This document shows, piece after piece, positions 36,292 through 45,377 of a stretch of DNA of 64,000 bases; position 1 is the stretch's first letter, and every line of letters starts with the position of its first letter. The stretch lies in the NCBI RefSeq assembly GCF_025961835.1, contig NZ_JAOQOK010000001.1, forward strand, positions 372,001-436,000, given 5' to 3'. The stretch is from Sphingobium sp. B2D3C. GTDB lineage: Bacteria > Pseudomonadota > Alphaproteobacteria > Sphingomonadales > Sphingomonadaceae. A program made the position numbers and the translations under genes. The notes under the pieces are model-generated. The model searched no databases and was not told the DNA's origin. It worked only from the letters and a program-made list of their open reading frames with translations.

Positions 36292-36585
36292 TCAGGCAGC
36301 CTTGACGGCTACCTTCTTGACGATCTCACGCTTCAGGCGACGCACGCGCAGCGAGAGCTTTTCGTCAGAGGTCTTGAGCAGCCAGTTGTCCAGACCACCG
36401 TTATGCTCGACCGAGCGCAGGCCGTGGGTCGAAACCCGCAGCTTCACGCCACGCTCCAGCGTGTCGGAGATGAGCGTCACATTCTGCAGGTTGGGCAGAA
36501 ACACGCGCTTGGTCTTGTTATTGGCGTGGGACACATTGTGGCCCACTTGGCGGCCCCGGCCGGTCAGTTCGCAGATGCGCGACAT
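36292..36585 (-). CDS. rpmB: 50S ribosomal protein L28
   Basis: 97 residues from ATG 36585. Starts [20 protein letters not shown] and continues [20 protein letters not shown], with the basic [17 protein letters not shown] end. Fits alphaproteobacterial L28 in length. A single Cys near the N-terminus is present, so the protein lacks the four-Cys zinc form. Monocistronic, convergent with the phytase-like gene and divergent from tadA. Confidence 0.96.
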   Translation of the reverse strand: MSRICELTGRGRQVGHNVSHANNKTKRVFLPNLQNVTLISDTLERGVKLRVSTHGLRSVEHNGGLDNWLLKTSDEKLSLRVRRLKREIVKKVAVKAA

Positions 36586-36744
36586 GTCAATCGATCCTGA
36601 TACTTGGTCGTTCGGAAAGCGGCGCCGATACAAGGCGGGGGACGAATCGTCAAGGCGGTTTCCCGCAAAACGACCCTGTCCTTGCGCGCGGCCTAGCAGG
36701 ACTGGCCTCGACAGGGAAGGGCGGATGAGCCACTAGCTGCGATC

Positions 36745-37203
36745 ATGTCGAGCGCTTTTCCCCTGCCCGAGCCGATGCGTCTGGCGCTGGACTGTGCGCG
36801 CCGCGCTGCGGACGCGGGGGAAGTGCCGATTGGCGCTGTGGTGACGCGGAATGGCGCGGTGATCGCGCAGGGCGAGAATCGCAACCGGCGCGATCGCGAT
36901 CCCACGGCACATGCCGAGATTGTCGCGATCCGCGCGGCCTGCGCGCATCTCGAGCAGGACCGGCTGGGCGATTGCGACCTGTGGGTGACCCTCGAACCCT
37001 GCCCAATGTGCGCGGGCGCCATTGCCCATGCCCGGATCGCCCGGCTTTATTATGGCGCGGCCGATCCCAAGGGCGGTGGCGTCGAACATGGCGCGCGGGT
37101 TTTTGCGCAGCCGCAATGCCATCACCGTCCGGAGATTTTCTCCGGCATCGGCGAGGACAGCTCAGCGCGCCTTTTGCGGGACTTTTTCTCCGTGCGGCGG
37201 TGA
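36745..37203 (+). CDS. tadA: tRNA-specific adenosine deaminase
   Basis: 152 residues. Zinc and catalytic motifs are HAEIVAIRAA (H56, E58) and PCPMCAGAI (C86, C89). It converts the wobble adenosine of tRNA-Arg(ACG) to inosine, which is essential. The last 42 bases overlap, antisense, the 3' end of the large membrane-protein gene, so the two convergent transcripts share sequence. Confidence 0.94.
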   Translation: MSSAFPLPEPMRLALDCARRAADAGEVPIGAVVTRNGAVIAQGENRNRRDRDPTAHAEIVAIRAACAHLEQDRLGDCDLWVTLEPCPMCAGAIAHARIARLYYGAADPKGGGVEHGARVFAQPQCHHRPEIFSGIGEDSSARLLRDFFSVRR

Positions 37204-39210
37204 CGCGGTTGCGGAAGACGCCTGCGTCTCCAGCGGCGTGATCCGGTAAAGCCGGTAGGGCAGCTCGCTCGCCGCCTTGACGGTGACCGGCGTCAGGAAG
37301 GGGAATGTCTCGCCACGCGCCAGCCGTGCATAGAAGCCCTTGGGACTGCGGCGCTGGTAGATCGTCCCTTCCGGGAAGCCGGGACAATAGAGCAGATAGG
37401 TCGCGCCGCGCTTCTGCGCGATCTTGCGGAATGTCTCGGGCGACCCATCGAAGGCATGGTGCACGTCGAGAATGGCTTCCTGATTTCGGTGATAGGGACC
37501 GGCAATGACCGTGTGATGCGTAATCGCGATGAGGCGCGGCCCGAGATCGACAAGGGTGAAGATCGTCGCAGGCGCGATCTGGTCGAGCGGTTGCAGCGCG
37601 GGTTGAGTGCGGCAGCGCACTTCCGGTCGATGGGCGCCGGTGAGCGGCTTTGTGGCGGGTTTTGAGATCGCGGAGAGGTTGGACGCGGGTGCGGCGTTGG
37701 CGCTGTTGGCTGAGGCGTTCTTCGCCGAGGGCGGCGCCTGGTTGCGCGTCGAGGGCGCGGCGTTCGCCTGATTGTCCGGCTTGGGCGCCTGGGCAAAGGC
37801 CTTCGAAACGATGGGATAGAGGAAATAGACGCTGCTCGCCCAGATGAGGACGAGCGCGGCCGGCACGGCCAGCAATCGCCGGAGCCACGAGCCGGTGAGC
37901 AGGGTGACGATGATCGCCCAGCCGGCCCAGGCGACCGGGGGGATGGCCAGAAGCTGAGCGGCAGGGCCGGCGCGGATTTGCCAGAAAGTCAGCGCGATGG
38001 CGAAGGCGATCATCAGCGTGACCGTGGCCCAGGCCCACATCCGCTCCGAATCGCGGCGGGCGGCCCAGCAACCGATCAGGCCGCACAGCAGACCGGTGAT
38101 CGGTAGGCTGATCATCGGCACCCAGCTCGATTGTGCTTGCACATAGATCGGCTTGGCCTCGCGGATGTAGACCAGCCAGCTCTTCTGGAGTTCCGGCGAG
38201 ATGCCGTAGAGGTCGGTCACGCAATTGGGCCAGCTCAGCCATGCAAAAGCGAGAACGGCCGCTCCCCCAAGGGCCGCGGCCCCCAGGCGCTGCAGCCAGC
38301 CGCGGAGGGGCAGGAGGGTGAGGCCGTAAAGCACGCCCGCTGTCAGCACGAGTACGCTGGCCCAGACCGGTGAGATGGCATCGCACACCGGTGCGCGATT
38401 GGCATTGCTGGCGAACAGCGCGTAGCCGAGCGCCGTCGTACCGCCGAGGCCAAGCGCATAGGGGCGGACGCGGCGGGCAGCGCCTTCCTTGAAAATCCAC
38501 CGCAAGGCAATGAGCGCGCCGGCTCCGACGAGATACACCAGCATTTCCATGCCGATGACTACGGAGAGAGCGCTGGCGACGCCGGTGACGACCCCACCGC
38601 GCGTCCATTTGCGATCGACAAGGCCAGCCAGCGCGGTCGCGGTGAGCGCCAACTGCCAGCCATGATGATCGATGCGCAGCGGCATGAACATGGAGAGGCC
38701 CATGCCCGCGCCCAGCGGCAGCAGCATCGCGATGAACCAGCCTTGGCCCTGGCCACGATCCGACAAGCGCCGGGCGATGAAGGCGAGGGCGAGCATCAGG
38801 AGCAGCAATGGGAGCAGAGGCTCGACGCCAACCGCCAGTTCCTCGGCGCGCGCGCGATCGGTGAACAGGCTGAAGAAGAGGATGAGGGCAGCGATGGGCA
38901 GATCGACCAACCGGCTCCAGTGGATATTGGCGCCATCGGGCGGGGCCATGCGGTGCTGCCGCAAATCCCACCAACTCTGCCCGGCGAGCCAGTCCCTCAC
39001 TTGCAGATACCGCATATTATCGTCGGTATCGCCAAGGGAGAGGAAGCGAATGGCATCCGCGGAGCGATTCAGGAAATAGGCCGCGATGATCAGCCAAGCG
39101 ATGACGATCAGCCAGCGCCATTCACGCTGCGCGAACCCATCTATGGCGCGCCACAGCCGGCTCGCGCGCGATGTCCACCCGCTTCGAGTGGCAGAACTGT
39201 CAATCCGCAT
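37162..39210 (-). CDS. Large GT-C-like integral membrane protein (STT3/PglB-like topology)
   Basis: 682 residues with about twelve membrane segments. The first outer loop carries SLGDTDDNMRYLQVRDWLAG and then ANIHWSRLVDLPIA, with PLRIDHHGWQLAL in a later loop; this D-x-D-plus-HHGWQ pattern is typical of oligosaccharyltransferase-like GT-C proteins. Such enzymes use lipid-linked sugar donors on the periplasmic side. The C-terminal 200 residues are soluble, with a low-complexity Asn/Ala/Pro linker (about 470-520). GtrA is encoded divergently next door, consistent with lipid-linked sugar metabolism. Acceptor and donor are unknown. Confidence 0.8.
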   Translation of the reverse strand: MRIDSSATRSGWTSRASRLWRAIDGFAQREWRWLIVIAWLIIAAYFLNRSADAIRFLSLGDTDDNMRYLQVRDWLAGQSWWDLRQHRMAPPDGANIHWSRLVDLPIAALILFFSLFTDRARAEELAVGVEPLLPLLLLMLALAFIARRLSDRGQGQGWFIAMLLPLGAGMGLSMFMPLRIDHHGWQLALTATALAGLVDRKWTRGGVVTGVASALSVVIGMEMLVYLVGAGALIALRWIFKEGAARRVRPYALGLGGTTALGYALFASNANRAPVCDAISPVWASVLVLTAGVLYGLTLLPLRGWLQRLGAAALGGAAVLAFAWLSWPNCVTDLYGISPELQKSWLVYIREAKPIYVQAQSSWVPMISLPITGLLCGLIGCWAARRDSERMWAWATVTLMIAFAIALTFWQIRAGPAAQLLAIPPVAWAGWAIIVTLLTGSWLRRLLAVPAALVLIWASSVYFLYPIVSKAFAQAPKPDNQANAAPSTRNQAPPSAKNASANSANAAPASNLSAISKPATKPLTGAHRPEVRCRTQPALQPLDQIAPATIFTLVDLGPRLIAITHHTVIAGPYHRNQEAILDVHHAFDGSPETFRKIAQKRGATYLLYCPGFPEGTIYQRRSPKGFYARLARGETFPFLTPVTVKAASELPYRLYRITPLETQASSATASPPHGEKVPQKAR

Positions 39211-39418
39211 GGTTCAGCGCCCGATAGCCATATGTGCAGGAACAGGCAGGGCGGCCTCGTCGTCCCGATACGCCTGCGGTCTTCCCCAATGGGGAACCGC
39301 GACCATTGCCGCTGCCGAGTTCACGGCCTAGGGCTTAGCCATGTGCATCAAAAGCGCAACGGGGCAAATCACACATGAGTGAATCGAAACGCCGGTCGGC
39401 TGAAAGTGCGTGTAGCTG

Positions 39419-39799
39419 ATGATCGGTGGACAACTCGTGCGCTATGCGCTGACCGGCGGCTTCGTCACGGCGCTGCAGGCTGGCGTCTACTGGGTTCTGG
39501 CGCAATTGCTGGGCGTCCACCCGCAACTCGCGAATGTCTGCGGCTATCTGGTTGCGGTAGCTACAGGCTATGTGCTGCATGGCCGCTTCACATTTCGGGG
39601 GCATGGTAGCCGGGATCGTCCGGTGGCGCAGGCGGTGCGCTTTGCGATCGTTTCGCTGCTCAGTCTGGCGCTCAACGCCTTCTGGGTCTGGCTGTGCGTG
39701 GAACGGCTGATGCTGCCGCTCTGGTCGCCGATTCCCTTGATGGGCGTGATCACGCCGGTGCTGGTCTTCACGCTCAACCGCCAATGGGTGTTCCGCTAA
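39419..39799 (+). CDS. GtrA-family membrane protein
   Basis: 126 residues with four membrane segments. LVRYALTGGFVTALQAGVYW, NVCGYLVAVATGYVLHGRFT and NRQWVFR are family marks. GtrA-type proteins are thought to flip or present polyprenyl-phosphate-linked sugars. It is divergent from the GT-C-like protein and might supply its donor. ATG 39419 has no clear ribosome site. Followed by a strong terminator. Confidence 0.9.
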   Translation: MIGGQLVRYALTGGFVTALQAGVYWVLAQLLGVHPQLANVCGYLVAVATGYVLHGRFTFRGHGSRDRPVAQAVRFAIVSLLSLALNAFWVWLCVERLMLPLWSPIPLMGVITPVLVFTLNRQWVFR

Positions 39800-39814
39800 G
39801 GCGAGCGCGCAATA

Positions 39815-39847
39815 AAAAAGGGCCGCCGGATCGCCGGCAGCCCTTTT
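39815..39847. terminator. Bidirectional terminator after gtrA-like gene
   Basis: AAAAGGGC-c-GCCGG and CCGGC-a-GCCCTTTT form a 13-bp stem with one mismatch and an ATCG loop, A-rich on one side and T-rich on the other. It serves the convergent small lipoprotein gene as well. Confidence 0.88.
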
Positions 39848-39872
39848 CGAATTCTTACGGCAAAGCCGTGGA

Positions 39873-40082
39873 TTACATCGCGTTGTTGGCGACGTTGCTG
39901 GCACCGTTCGCCATGTTGTCCATCGCGTTGCCCGCGGCGTTCATGGTGTTGTCGGCAGCGTTTTCCACGTCGTTCGACATGTTCACGGTGTTGTTGACGG
40001 CTTCGTTGGTCTCGGACTTGGAGCACGCGGCGAGGCCGAGCGAAGCAGCCAGAACAAGCGAGATGGCAATAGTCTTGGTCAT
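39873..40082 (-). CDS. Tiny Asn/Ala-rich lipoprotein (entericidin-like)
   Basis: 69 residues from ATG 40082. Lipoprotein signal MTKTIAISLVLAASLGLAAC, then about 50 residues of amphipathic Asn-rich sequence with a near heptad period (NNTVNMSNDVENAADNTMNA, GNAMDNMANGASNVANNAM). Entericidin-type small lipoproteins have this shape. Function is not recognised; membrane association is inferred from the lipobox. Confidence 0.8.
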   Translation of the reverse strand: MTKTIAISLVLAASLGLAACSKSETNEAVNNTVNMSNDVENAADNTMNAAGNAMDNMANGASNVANNAM

Positions 40083-40265
40083 GGGCAAACCCCTTGATGA
40101 ATTCAAACCGAGCAGAAGCTGTGGAAGGGGTCCCCCCCCTTTGCCTGCGAAGCGATTCGTATCGATTTGTGAGCGCCAGCGCAATCCCTTGGTAATGATG
40201 CCCATTAACCAGCGATGAAAGCTATGGCTTGAACTGCCTCCGCGGATGCCGCAGACAGCCGGGCG

Positions 40266-41237
40266 ATGCTGGGACAACTCGATCTTTTCCGCGCTCTTGC
40301 CGATCCCACGAGACTGCGGATCGTGCATCTTCTGCGTGAGATGGAACTGGCGGTGGGCGAAGTTGCGCTCGTCGTCGGGCAGAGCCAACCCCGCGTTTCC
40401 CGGCATGTCCGCATATTGGTCGAAGCCGGGCTGGCGGAACGCCGGAAGGAAGGCAGTTGGGTGTTCCTGCGCCTGTGCGGGGGACAGGAGACGCCGGCAT
40501 TGCTGGCCCTGCTCGACGCGGCGGCACCCTCAGCAAGCGAGCGGCTGTGGATCGACGCGGATCAGGCGCGCCTTACGGCCGTTCGGGCCGAGCGGGCGCG
40601 CGCGGCCGAGGATTATTTCGCGAGCCATGCCGAGGAATGGGACGCCCAGCGCTCGCTCTATGTGCCGGAGGCCGATGTGGAAGCGGCCATGCTGGCGATG
40701 CTCAAGACGCACAAGCTTGGCCGCTTGCTTGATGTGGGAACGGGGACGGGGCGGATCGCGACGCTGTTCGCCGCGCAGTCCGAGCAGGTGCTGGCGATCG
40801 ATCGCAGTGCCGAAATGCTGCGGCTGGCGCGCGGGAAGCTGCCGCGCGACATCGCCGACCGGGTGCATTTTCTGGCGGGCGATTTCAGTGCCTTGCCCAT
40901 TGAGGATGGATCGGCCGACACGGCAATTTTGCATCAGGTGCTGCATTATGCGCAGGCGCCCGAGCGGGTCATCGCCGAGATCGCGCGCACCTTGCGACCT
41001 GGCGGGCGGCTGCTGATCGTCGATTTCGCGCCGCATGAGCGGGAGGAGTTGAGAACGCGCGATGCCCATAGCCGGCTGGGCTTTTCCGACGAGCAGATCA
41101 GGGCGTGGTTTGCCGCGGCGGGCGTGGCGCTGGAGCAGGTGGATACGCTGGCGGGCGGCGAGCTGACCGTGAAGCTGTGGCTCGGCCAGAGTCAGCGCGT
41201 GCCGCTAGCTCCAAAAAAGGACGCCCGACGCGCATAA
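40266..41237 (+). CDS. ArsR-family regulator fused to a SAM-dependent methyltransferase domain (SahR-like)
   Basis: 323 residues. Residues 1-90 are an ArsR winged helix (FRALADPTRLRIVHLLREME, VGQSQPRVSRHVRILVEAGL). Residues about 130-300 are a class I methyltransferase (LLDVGTGTGRIATLFAAQ, DTAILHQVLHYAQAPERVI, LRPGGRLLIVDFAPHERE). This fusion is the architecture of SahR, which senses S-adenosylhomocysteine and controls methionine-cycle genes in several Proteobacteria. metK is 10 kb downstream and carries a dyad in its leader. In many sphingomonads metF/metH follow this gene; here they do not. Methyltransferase activity is unproven. Confidence 0.85.
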   Translation: MLGQLDLFRALADPTRLRIVHLLREMELAVGEVALVVGQSQPRVSRHVRILVEAGLAERRKEGSWVFLRLCGGQETPALLALLDAAAPSASERLWIDADQARLTAVRAERARAAEDYFASHAEEWDAQRSLYVPEADVEAAMLAMLKTHKLGRLLDVGTGTGRIATLFAAQSEQVLAIDRSAEMLRLARGKLPRDIADRVHFLAGDFSALPIEDGSADTAILHQVLHYAQAPERVIAEIARTLRPGGRLLIVDFAPHEREELRTRDAHSRLGFSDEQIRAWFAAAGVALEQVDTLAGGELTVKLWLGQSQRVPLAPKKDARRA

Positions 41238-41247
41238 ACGCCGGGCG
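41213..41247 (-). terminator. Terminator of the DUF465 gene, inside the 3' end of the SahR-like gene
   Basis: On the minus strand CGCCCG-g-CG and CG-t-CGGGCG form a stem with one mismatch, followed by TCCTTTTTT. It overlaps the last codons and stop of the convergent ArsR-methyltransferase gene. Confidence 0.7.
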
Positions 41248-41279
41248 CCGCAACTGCATTTCGCGACAATCGAGGGAGA

Positions 41280-41462
41280 TCAGTCGCTCGGCACGAGGTG
41301 GCGCCGGCGCGCCATCAAGGCCAGCCGGTCCTTGACCGCCAGCTTGAGGCGCTTGAGTCGCTGCAGCTTTCCGAAATCCGGCGCGCGCTGCCGCTGTTCA
41401 AAGCGCAGGGCTTCATCGAGCTTCTGGTGCCGATCGAGGAGACTGAAGATATGCTTGGACAT
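41280..41462 (-). CDS. DUF465 (YdcH-like) small protein
   Basis: 60 residues from ATG 41462: MSKHIFSLLDRHQKLDEALR, then an arginine-rich middle (RQRAPDFGKLQRLKRLKLAV) and KDRLALMARR. Short helical-hairpin cytosolic proteins of this family are common in Proteobacteria and of unknown function. Transcribed alone, convergent with the SahR-like gene. The 258 bases upstream hold no gene. Confidence 0.88.
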   Translation of the reverse strand: MSKHIFSLLDRHQKLDEALRFEQRQRAPDFGKLQRLKRLKLAVKDRLALMARRRHLVPSD

Positions 41463-41720
41463 ATGCCACTCCGTTGGAAGGTTTCCAAAACTCGGGTGAC
41501 AACCGGGCGATGATCTTGTCTGCATGGGGGTGCCAGACGTCGCACCGGTGTCACCCGATGCGGTCCGACATCACGAGCTGACGCAGGGGGAACGTCGTTG
41601 CTCGCCAGAGGGGCCCGGCCCGCACATCCAATGTAGCAAGCCGAGACGGCTGTTCAAGTCTGAACAGGCTTTTTCTGTCGCAAAAACCGCCTCATAGCAG
41701 GCGTGGCGCGGCGACCGGCG

Positions 41721-42434
41721 TTATTCGCCGAGTTGGCGGGCTTCCTGATATTTGAGCTCAAGATAGCGGTTATGAACCGCGAGCTTGTCGAGATCGCCAT
41801 CGGCAAGCTGGGCCGTCATGTGCGCGATTTCCTGCTCGATGACGGAGAGGCCCTCAACCAGCTGTGCATCCGGCACGCGGCCGTTGCGAGGGACATGACG
41901 GAGCGGTTCGGGAATCGACTGATAGCCGGTAACCAGCTCCGGCAGATGGTCGCTGAGCAGGCGGCGGACCTCGACGGCGGCAGGCTCGCGGGGGTCGAGC
42001 TTGGCGAGCTGCGGTGCCAGGGTCTCCAAGCGGTTGCCGATGGCGTTGACGATGGGAATGGCGGGCGCCGGCAGCGCGCGACGCTGATTATCGAGCCAGA
42101 TCTCGGTCTTTTGCGGAAGCGTCTTGAGGTCCGCTTGCGCGAGCCGTTCCGGCTCCATGACGCGGGGCTCGGTGGAGATGAACGCGAAAGCGAGGCAGGC
42201 GATGAGCAGGCCCATGACCAGCAGAACGCCGGTGGTGCCGATGCCGCCCAGCACGAACCCGGCAATCGCTGCGCCGACCAGCACGGCAGCAACCGCGAGG
42301 ATCATGCGCTTGAGCCGCCGCGTCCAGTCGCGCTGCATCCGGGCGATCTTGCGACCGGTATGGCGGTAGCGCTCGCTGGTCCGCGCGATCAGCTCATTGG
42401 CGCGCTGGACGATCTCGTCGACTTCGCTGGGCAT
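41721..42434 (-). CDS. XpaC-like membrane protein, partner of TelA
   Basis: 237 residues. An N-terminal basic helix (RHTGRKIARMQRDWTRRLKR) is followed by two membrane segments (about 43-90) and a cytosolic helical domain (LAQADLKTLPQKTEIWLDNQ, LSVIEQEIAHMTAQLADGDL). Genes with this layout are typically paired with telA, and XpaC-like proteins have that context; the assignment rests on pairing and topology. Its start is 10 bases after the telA stop, so they form an operon. Confidence 0.65.
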   Translation of the reverse strand: MPSEVDEIVQRANELIARTSERYRHTGRKIARMQRDWTRRLKRMILAVAAVLVGAAIAGFVLGGIGTTGVLLVMGLLIACLAFAFISTEPRVMEPERLAQADLKTLPQKTEIWLDNQRRALPAPAIPIVNAIGNRLETLAPQLAKLDPREPAAVEVRRLLSDHLPELVTGYQSIPEPLRHVPRNGRVPDAQLVEGLSVIEQEIAHMTAQLADGDLDKLAVHNRYLELKYQEARQLGE

Positions 42435-42444
42435 GGCGGCCCTG

Positions 42445-43650
42445 TTACTCGATTGCCGTCAGCGGAGACTGACCGCTGGTGACCGCTGCCTGCGCGCGGG
42501 CCTGACCCTCGGCACGCGCGATATAGCCTTTCGACTTCTCGACTTCGGTGCTCAGCGTGTTCACCGTCGTCTTCATATTCTCCAGCGCTTTCAGCTTGAA
42601 GGTGTCGATATTGTCCATGGTGTCGTAGATATTCTGGAAGGCGCGCTGCAGCGTCTCCAGCGGGATCGTGCTGCTGGCCGCCTGCTCATGGATTTGCGCC
42701 GACTGGGTCTTGAGCAGTTCGCCCGTCGAATCGATGAGGTTGGCCGTGGTCGTGTTGAGGGCGGTGATCTGGTCGAGGACCAGCTTCTGCCCGGCCAGTG
42801 CCTGCGCCACGGTGACCGCCGTGCGCAAGGCAGAGACGGTGGTCGTGCTCGCACGGTCGACGCCCTTCACCAGCTCGACATTGTTCTTCTTGACCAGATC
42901 CAGCGCCAAATAGCCCTGCACGGTGACAGCCATTTGCGTCAGCAGGTCCTGGGTGCGCTGGCGCACGTAGAACAGCGCGCTCTCCTTGATGGCCTTGCTC
43001 TTGGCCGGATCGGTCGCCTCCAGTTCGAAGGCCTTTTGCTCGAGCCGCGCGTCCATGGCCTTGGCGATGTGGATCATCTGCTCCAGCCGGCCCATGGTCG
43101 CCCACATGTTCTGCCGCTCGACATCGATGGCGGCATTGTCCTTGATCAGCGTGTCCTTGCCGCTGGCGAGGCTGCCGAGGATCGAATTGATGTGCGTCTG
43201 GCTCGACTTGTAGCTGTCGAAATAGTTGCGCATCTTGTTGCCGAACGGGATGATGCCGAACAGCTTGCGCGGCGCAAGCAGATTGCCGCGCTTGCCGGGA
43301 TCGAGATCCTCGATGACACGGCGCAACTCGGCGAGGTCGGTGCCGACATTGCTGTCCGCGTCCATCGCGCGAACCGGGCGGTCGAGGAAGCGGTTGGAGT
43401 GGCCAGCGGCTTCCGCAATCTCCTTGCGGCCCATGTTGGTGATCTGATCGACCTTGGCGCCGAACTCGGGGGAATTGGCGTCGAGCGCGGCCAGTTCCTC
43501 GACAAAAGCATCGACCTTTTCGTCGAGCTTGCTCTTCTTCTCATCTTCCAGCGGCACGAGGCCGGCAGCGCGTTCAGCCGTCACATTGGGCACCACCTCG
43601 GGTGGGGTGAGATTGAGCTTGTCCTGGGTCGTCGTCGCGCTGGTCGCCAT
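42445..43650 (-). CDS. telA: TelA-family toxic-anion-resistance protein
   Basis: 401 residues from ATG 43650, with AAGGAG upstream (longer frames lack it). Predominantly helical; landmarks include FLDRPVRAMDADSNVGTDLA, RRVIEDLDPGKRGNLLAPRK, RQRTQDLLTQMAVTVQGYLA and VSALRTAVTVAQALAGQKLV. TelA proteins were named for tellurite resistance but act more generally in stress and envelope antibiotic resistance. No terZABCDE genes are near. The downstream XpaC-like gene is 10 bases away. Candidate promoter at 43670-43698. Confidence 0.9.
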   Translation of the reverse strand: MATSATTTQDKLNLTPPEVVPNVTAERAAGLVPLEDEKKSKLDEKVDAFVEELAALDANSPEFGAKVDQITNMGRKEIAEAAGHSNRFLDRPVRAMDADSNVGTDLAELRRVIEDLDPGKRGNLLAPRKLFGIIPFGNKMRNYFDSYKSSQTHINSILGSLASGKDTLIKDNAAIDVERQNMWATMGRLEQMIHIAKAMDARLEQKAFELEATDPAKSKAIKESALFYVRQRTQDLLTQMAVTVQGYLALDLVKKNNVELVKGVDRASTTTVSALRTAVTVAQALAGQKLVLDQITALNTTTANLIDSTGELLKTQSAQIHEQAASSTIPLETLQRAFQNIYDTMDNIDTFKLKALENMKTTVNTLSTEVEKSKGYIARAEGQARAQAAVTSGQSPLTAIE

Positions 43651-43961
43651 CTGGGTCTCCTTGGGGTGTAATATTGCGATATAACACCGCCGGTTCAAGG
43701 CCGGTCTTCAGTATAGGGGTCATGGGGCGGAGAAGTAAGTCCCCGGAGGCCAGGACGTGGATTGCATTGCGCGGCCACGGCCCTCCCGAGGAGACGGAGT
43801 GATGGTAAATCAAATCTAAGCCATTTGAGGCTAGGCCCTGCCGCCTTGGAGAGAACATTGCAAAGGCGGCGGAAATGCACCACCATCATCGCTTCGAGAG
43901 GATGTCCCTTGGAAGGCGGGTGGACAGGCAGGCAGCCTGTCAGGCAGCGGGGGGCGCCATT
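43651..43961. other. 311-base divergent intergenic region between telA and sthA
   Basis: No gene seen. It holds the telA promoter candidate, a short GC-rich inverted repeat (GCCGG/CCGGC type near 43687-43705), and no recognisable operator for sthA. An in-frame ATG at 43875 would extend SthA, but the sequence before 43962 does not look like the family N-terminus. Confidence 0.5.
43670..43698 (-). promoter_or_regulatory. Candidate sigma70 promoter of telA
   Basis: On the minus strand TTGAAC (43693-43698) and AATATT (43670-43675) are 17 bases apart, in an AT-rich pocket about 20 bases upstream of the telA start. The -10 matches 4 of 6 positions. Confidence 0.4.
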
Positions 43962-45359
43962 ATGGATGTTTATGATCTCGTCGTGATCGGCAGTGGGCCG
44001 GCCGGGCGCCGGGCAGCGGTGCAGGCCGCAAAGCTCGGTAAATCGGTGCTGGTGGTGGAAGGGCGCAAGCGTGTCGGCGGCGTGTCCGTGCACACCGGCA
44101 CCATCCCGTCCAAGACCCTGCGGGAGACCGTGCTCAATCTGACGGGCTGGCGCGAGCGCGGCTTCTACGGCCGCTCCTACCGGGTGAAGAAGGACATTGG
44201 CGGCAACGATCTCGATCACCGGATCGACAAGACGCTGGAGCATGAGGTGGACGTGCTAGAGCACCAGTTCCAGCGCAATGGCGTGCGCACGCTGGAGGGG
44301 TTTGCTCGTTTTACCGATCCGCACACCTTGCTGGTCACCGCGCCAGACGAAAGCGAATTGCGGGTGCGTGGCGAGCGCATCCTGATTGCGGTTGGCACTG
44401 CGCCGTTCCGGCCGGATAATATCCCCTTCGACGACGACATCGTGCTGGACAGTGACGTGCTGATCGAGGCGCCGCGCGTGCCGCGCTCGCTGGTGGTCAT
44501 AGGCGCGGGCGTCATCGGCATCGAATATGCGACCATCTTCTCTGCGCTGGATATAGCGGTGACGCTTATCGAGCCGCGCGAGACATTTTTGGACTTCATT
44601 GATCGCGAGATCATCGAGGAATTCATCCATCAGCTGCGCGACCGGGGCATGACCATCCGGCTGGGCGCCAAGGTCACCAACGTGGCGAAGGATGCGAGCG
44701 GAGCCGTCGTCACGACGCTGGAGGACGGGCGCGCGATCCGCTCCGAGATGATGCTGTTCGCGGCCGGCCGGGTGGGCGCGACGCATACGCTCGGGCTGGA
44801 GCATTGCGGACTGGCGGTGGACAATCGCGGCCGGCTGAAGGTGGATCCCAAGACCTTCCAGACCGAGGTGCCGCACATTTACGCGGCGGGCGACGTGATC
44901 GGCTTCCCCAGCCTTGCCTCGACCTCAATGGAGCAGGGGCGGATCGCGGCGTGCCATGCGTTCGATCTGCCGATGCCGCCGGCGCCGGCCTATTTCCCTT
45001 ATGGCATCTACGCGGTGCCGGAGATTTCCACGGTCGGCATGAGCGAGCAGGACGTGAAGGCCAAGAAGATCCCCTATGAATGCGGAATCGCGCGCTTTCG
45101 CGAAACCTCGCGCGGGCACATCATGGGGCTGGATTCAGGGCTGATGAAGATGATCTTCTCGCTCAAGACACGGCGGCTGCTTGGCGTGCACATCATCGGC
45201 GAGGGCGCAACGGAGCTGATCCACATCGGGCAGGCTGTGCTGAATCTCAAAGGTACGATCGATTATTTTATCGAGAATACCTTCAACTATCCGACGCTGG
45301 CCGAGGCCTACAAGATCGCGGCGCTGGATGCATGGAACCGGATGCCCAGAGAGGGGTGA
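43962..45359 (+). CDS. sthA: Soluble pyridine-nucleotide transhydrogenase
   Basis: 465 residues from ATG 43962 (GGGGGG upstream). FAD motif IGSGPAGRRAAVQAAKLGKS at the N-terminus, NAD motif VVIGAGVIGIEYATIFSALD, and GTIPSKTLRE in the place of the disulfide of lipoamide dehydrogenases, which is the SthA signature. C-terminal dimerisation: EGATELIHIGQAV and ENTFNYPTLAEAYK. It moves reducing equivalents between NADPH and NAD in the cytosol, balancing redox supply. Single gene. Confidence 0.94.
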   Translation: MDVYDLVVIGSGPAGRRAAVQAAKLGKSVLVVEGRKRVGGVSVHTGTIPSKTLRETVLNLTGWRERGFYGRSYRVKKDIGGNDLDHRIDKTLEHEVDVLEHQFQRNGVRTLEGFARFTDPHTLLVTAPDESELRVRGERILIAVGTAPFRPDNIPFDDDIVLDSDVLIEAPRVPRSLVVIGAGVIGIEYATIFSALDIAVTLIEPRETFLDFIDREIIEEFIHQLRDRGMTIRLGAKVTNVAKDASGAVVTTLEDGRAIRSEMMLFAAGRVGATHTLGLEHCGLAVDNRGRLKVDPKTFQTEVPHIYAAGDVIGFPSLASTSMEQGRIAACHAFDLPMPPAPAYFPYGIYAVPEISTVGMSEQDVKAKKIPYECGIARFRETSRGHIMGLDSGLMKMIFSLKTRRLLGVHIIGEGATELIHIGQAVLNLKGTIDYFIENTFNYPTLAEAYKIAALDAWNRMPREG

Positions 45360-45377
45360 GAGTTCGGTGCCTCGCTT

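Noticed and set aside
37162-37203. A sequencing error or frameshift at the tadA / membrane-protein overlap
   Set aside because: Both proteins end in plausible C-termini of normal length, so the overlap looks genuine.
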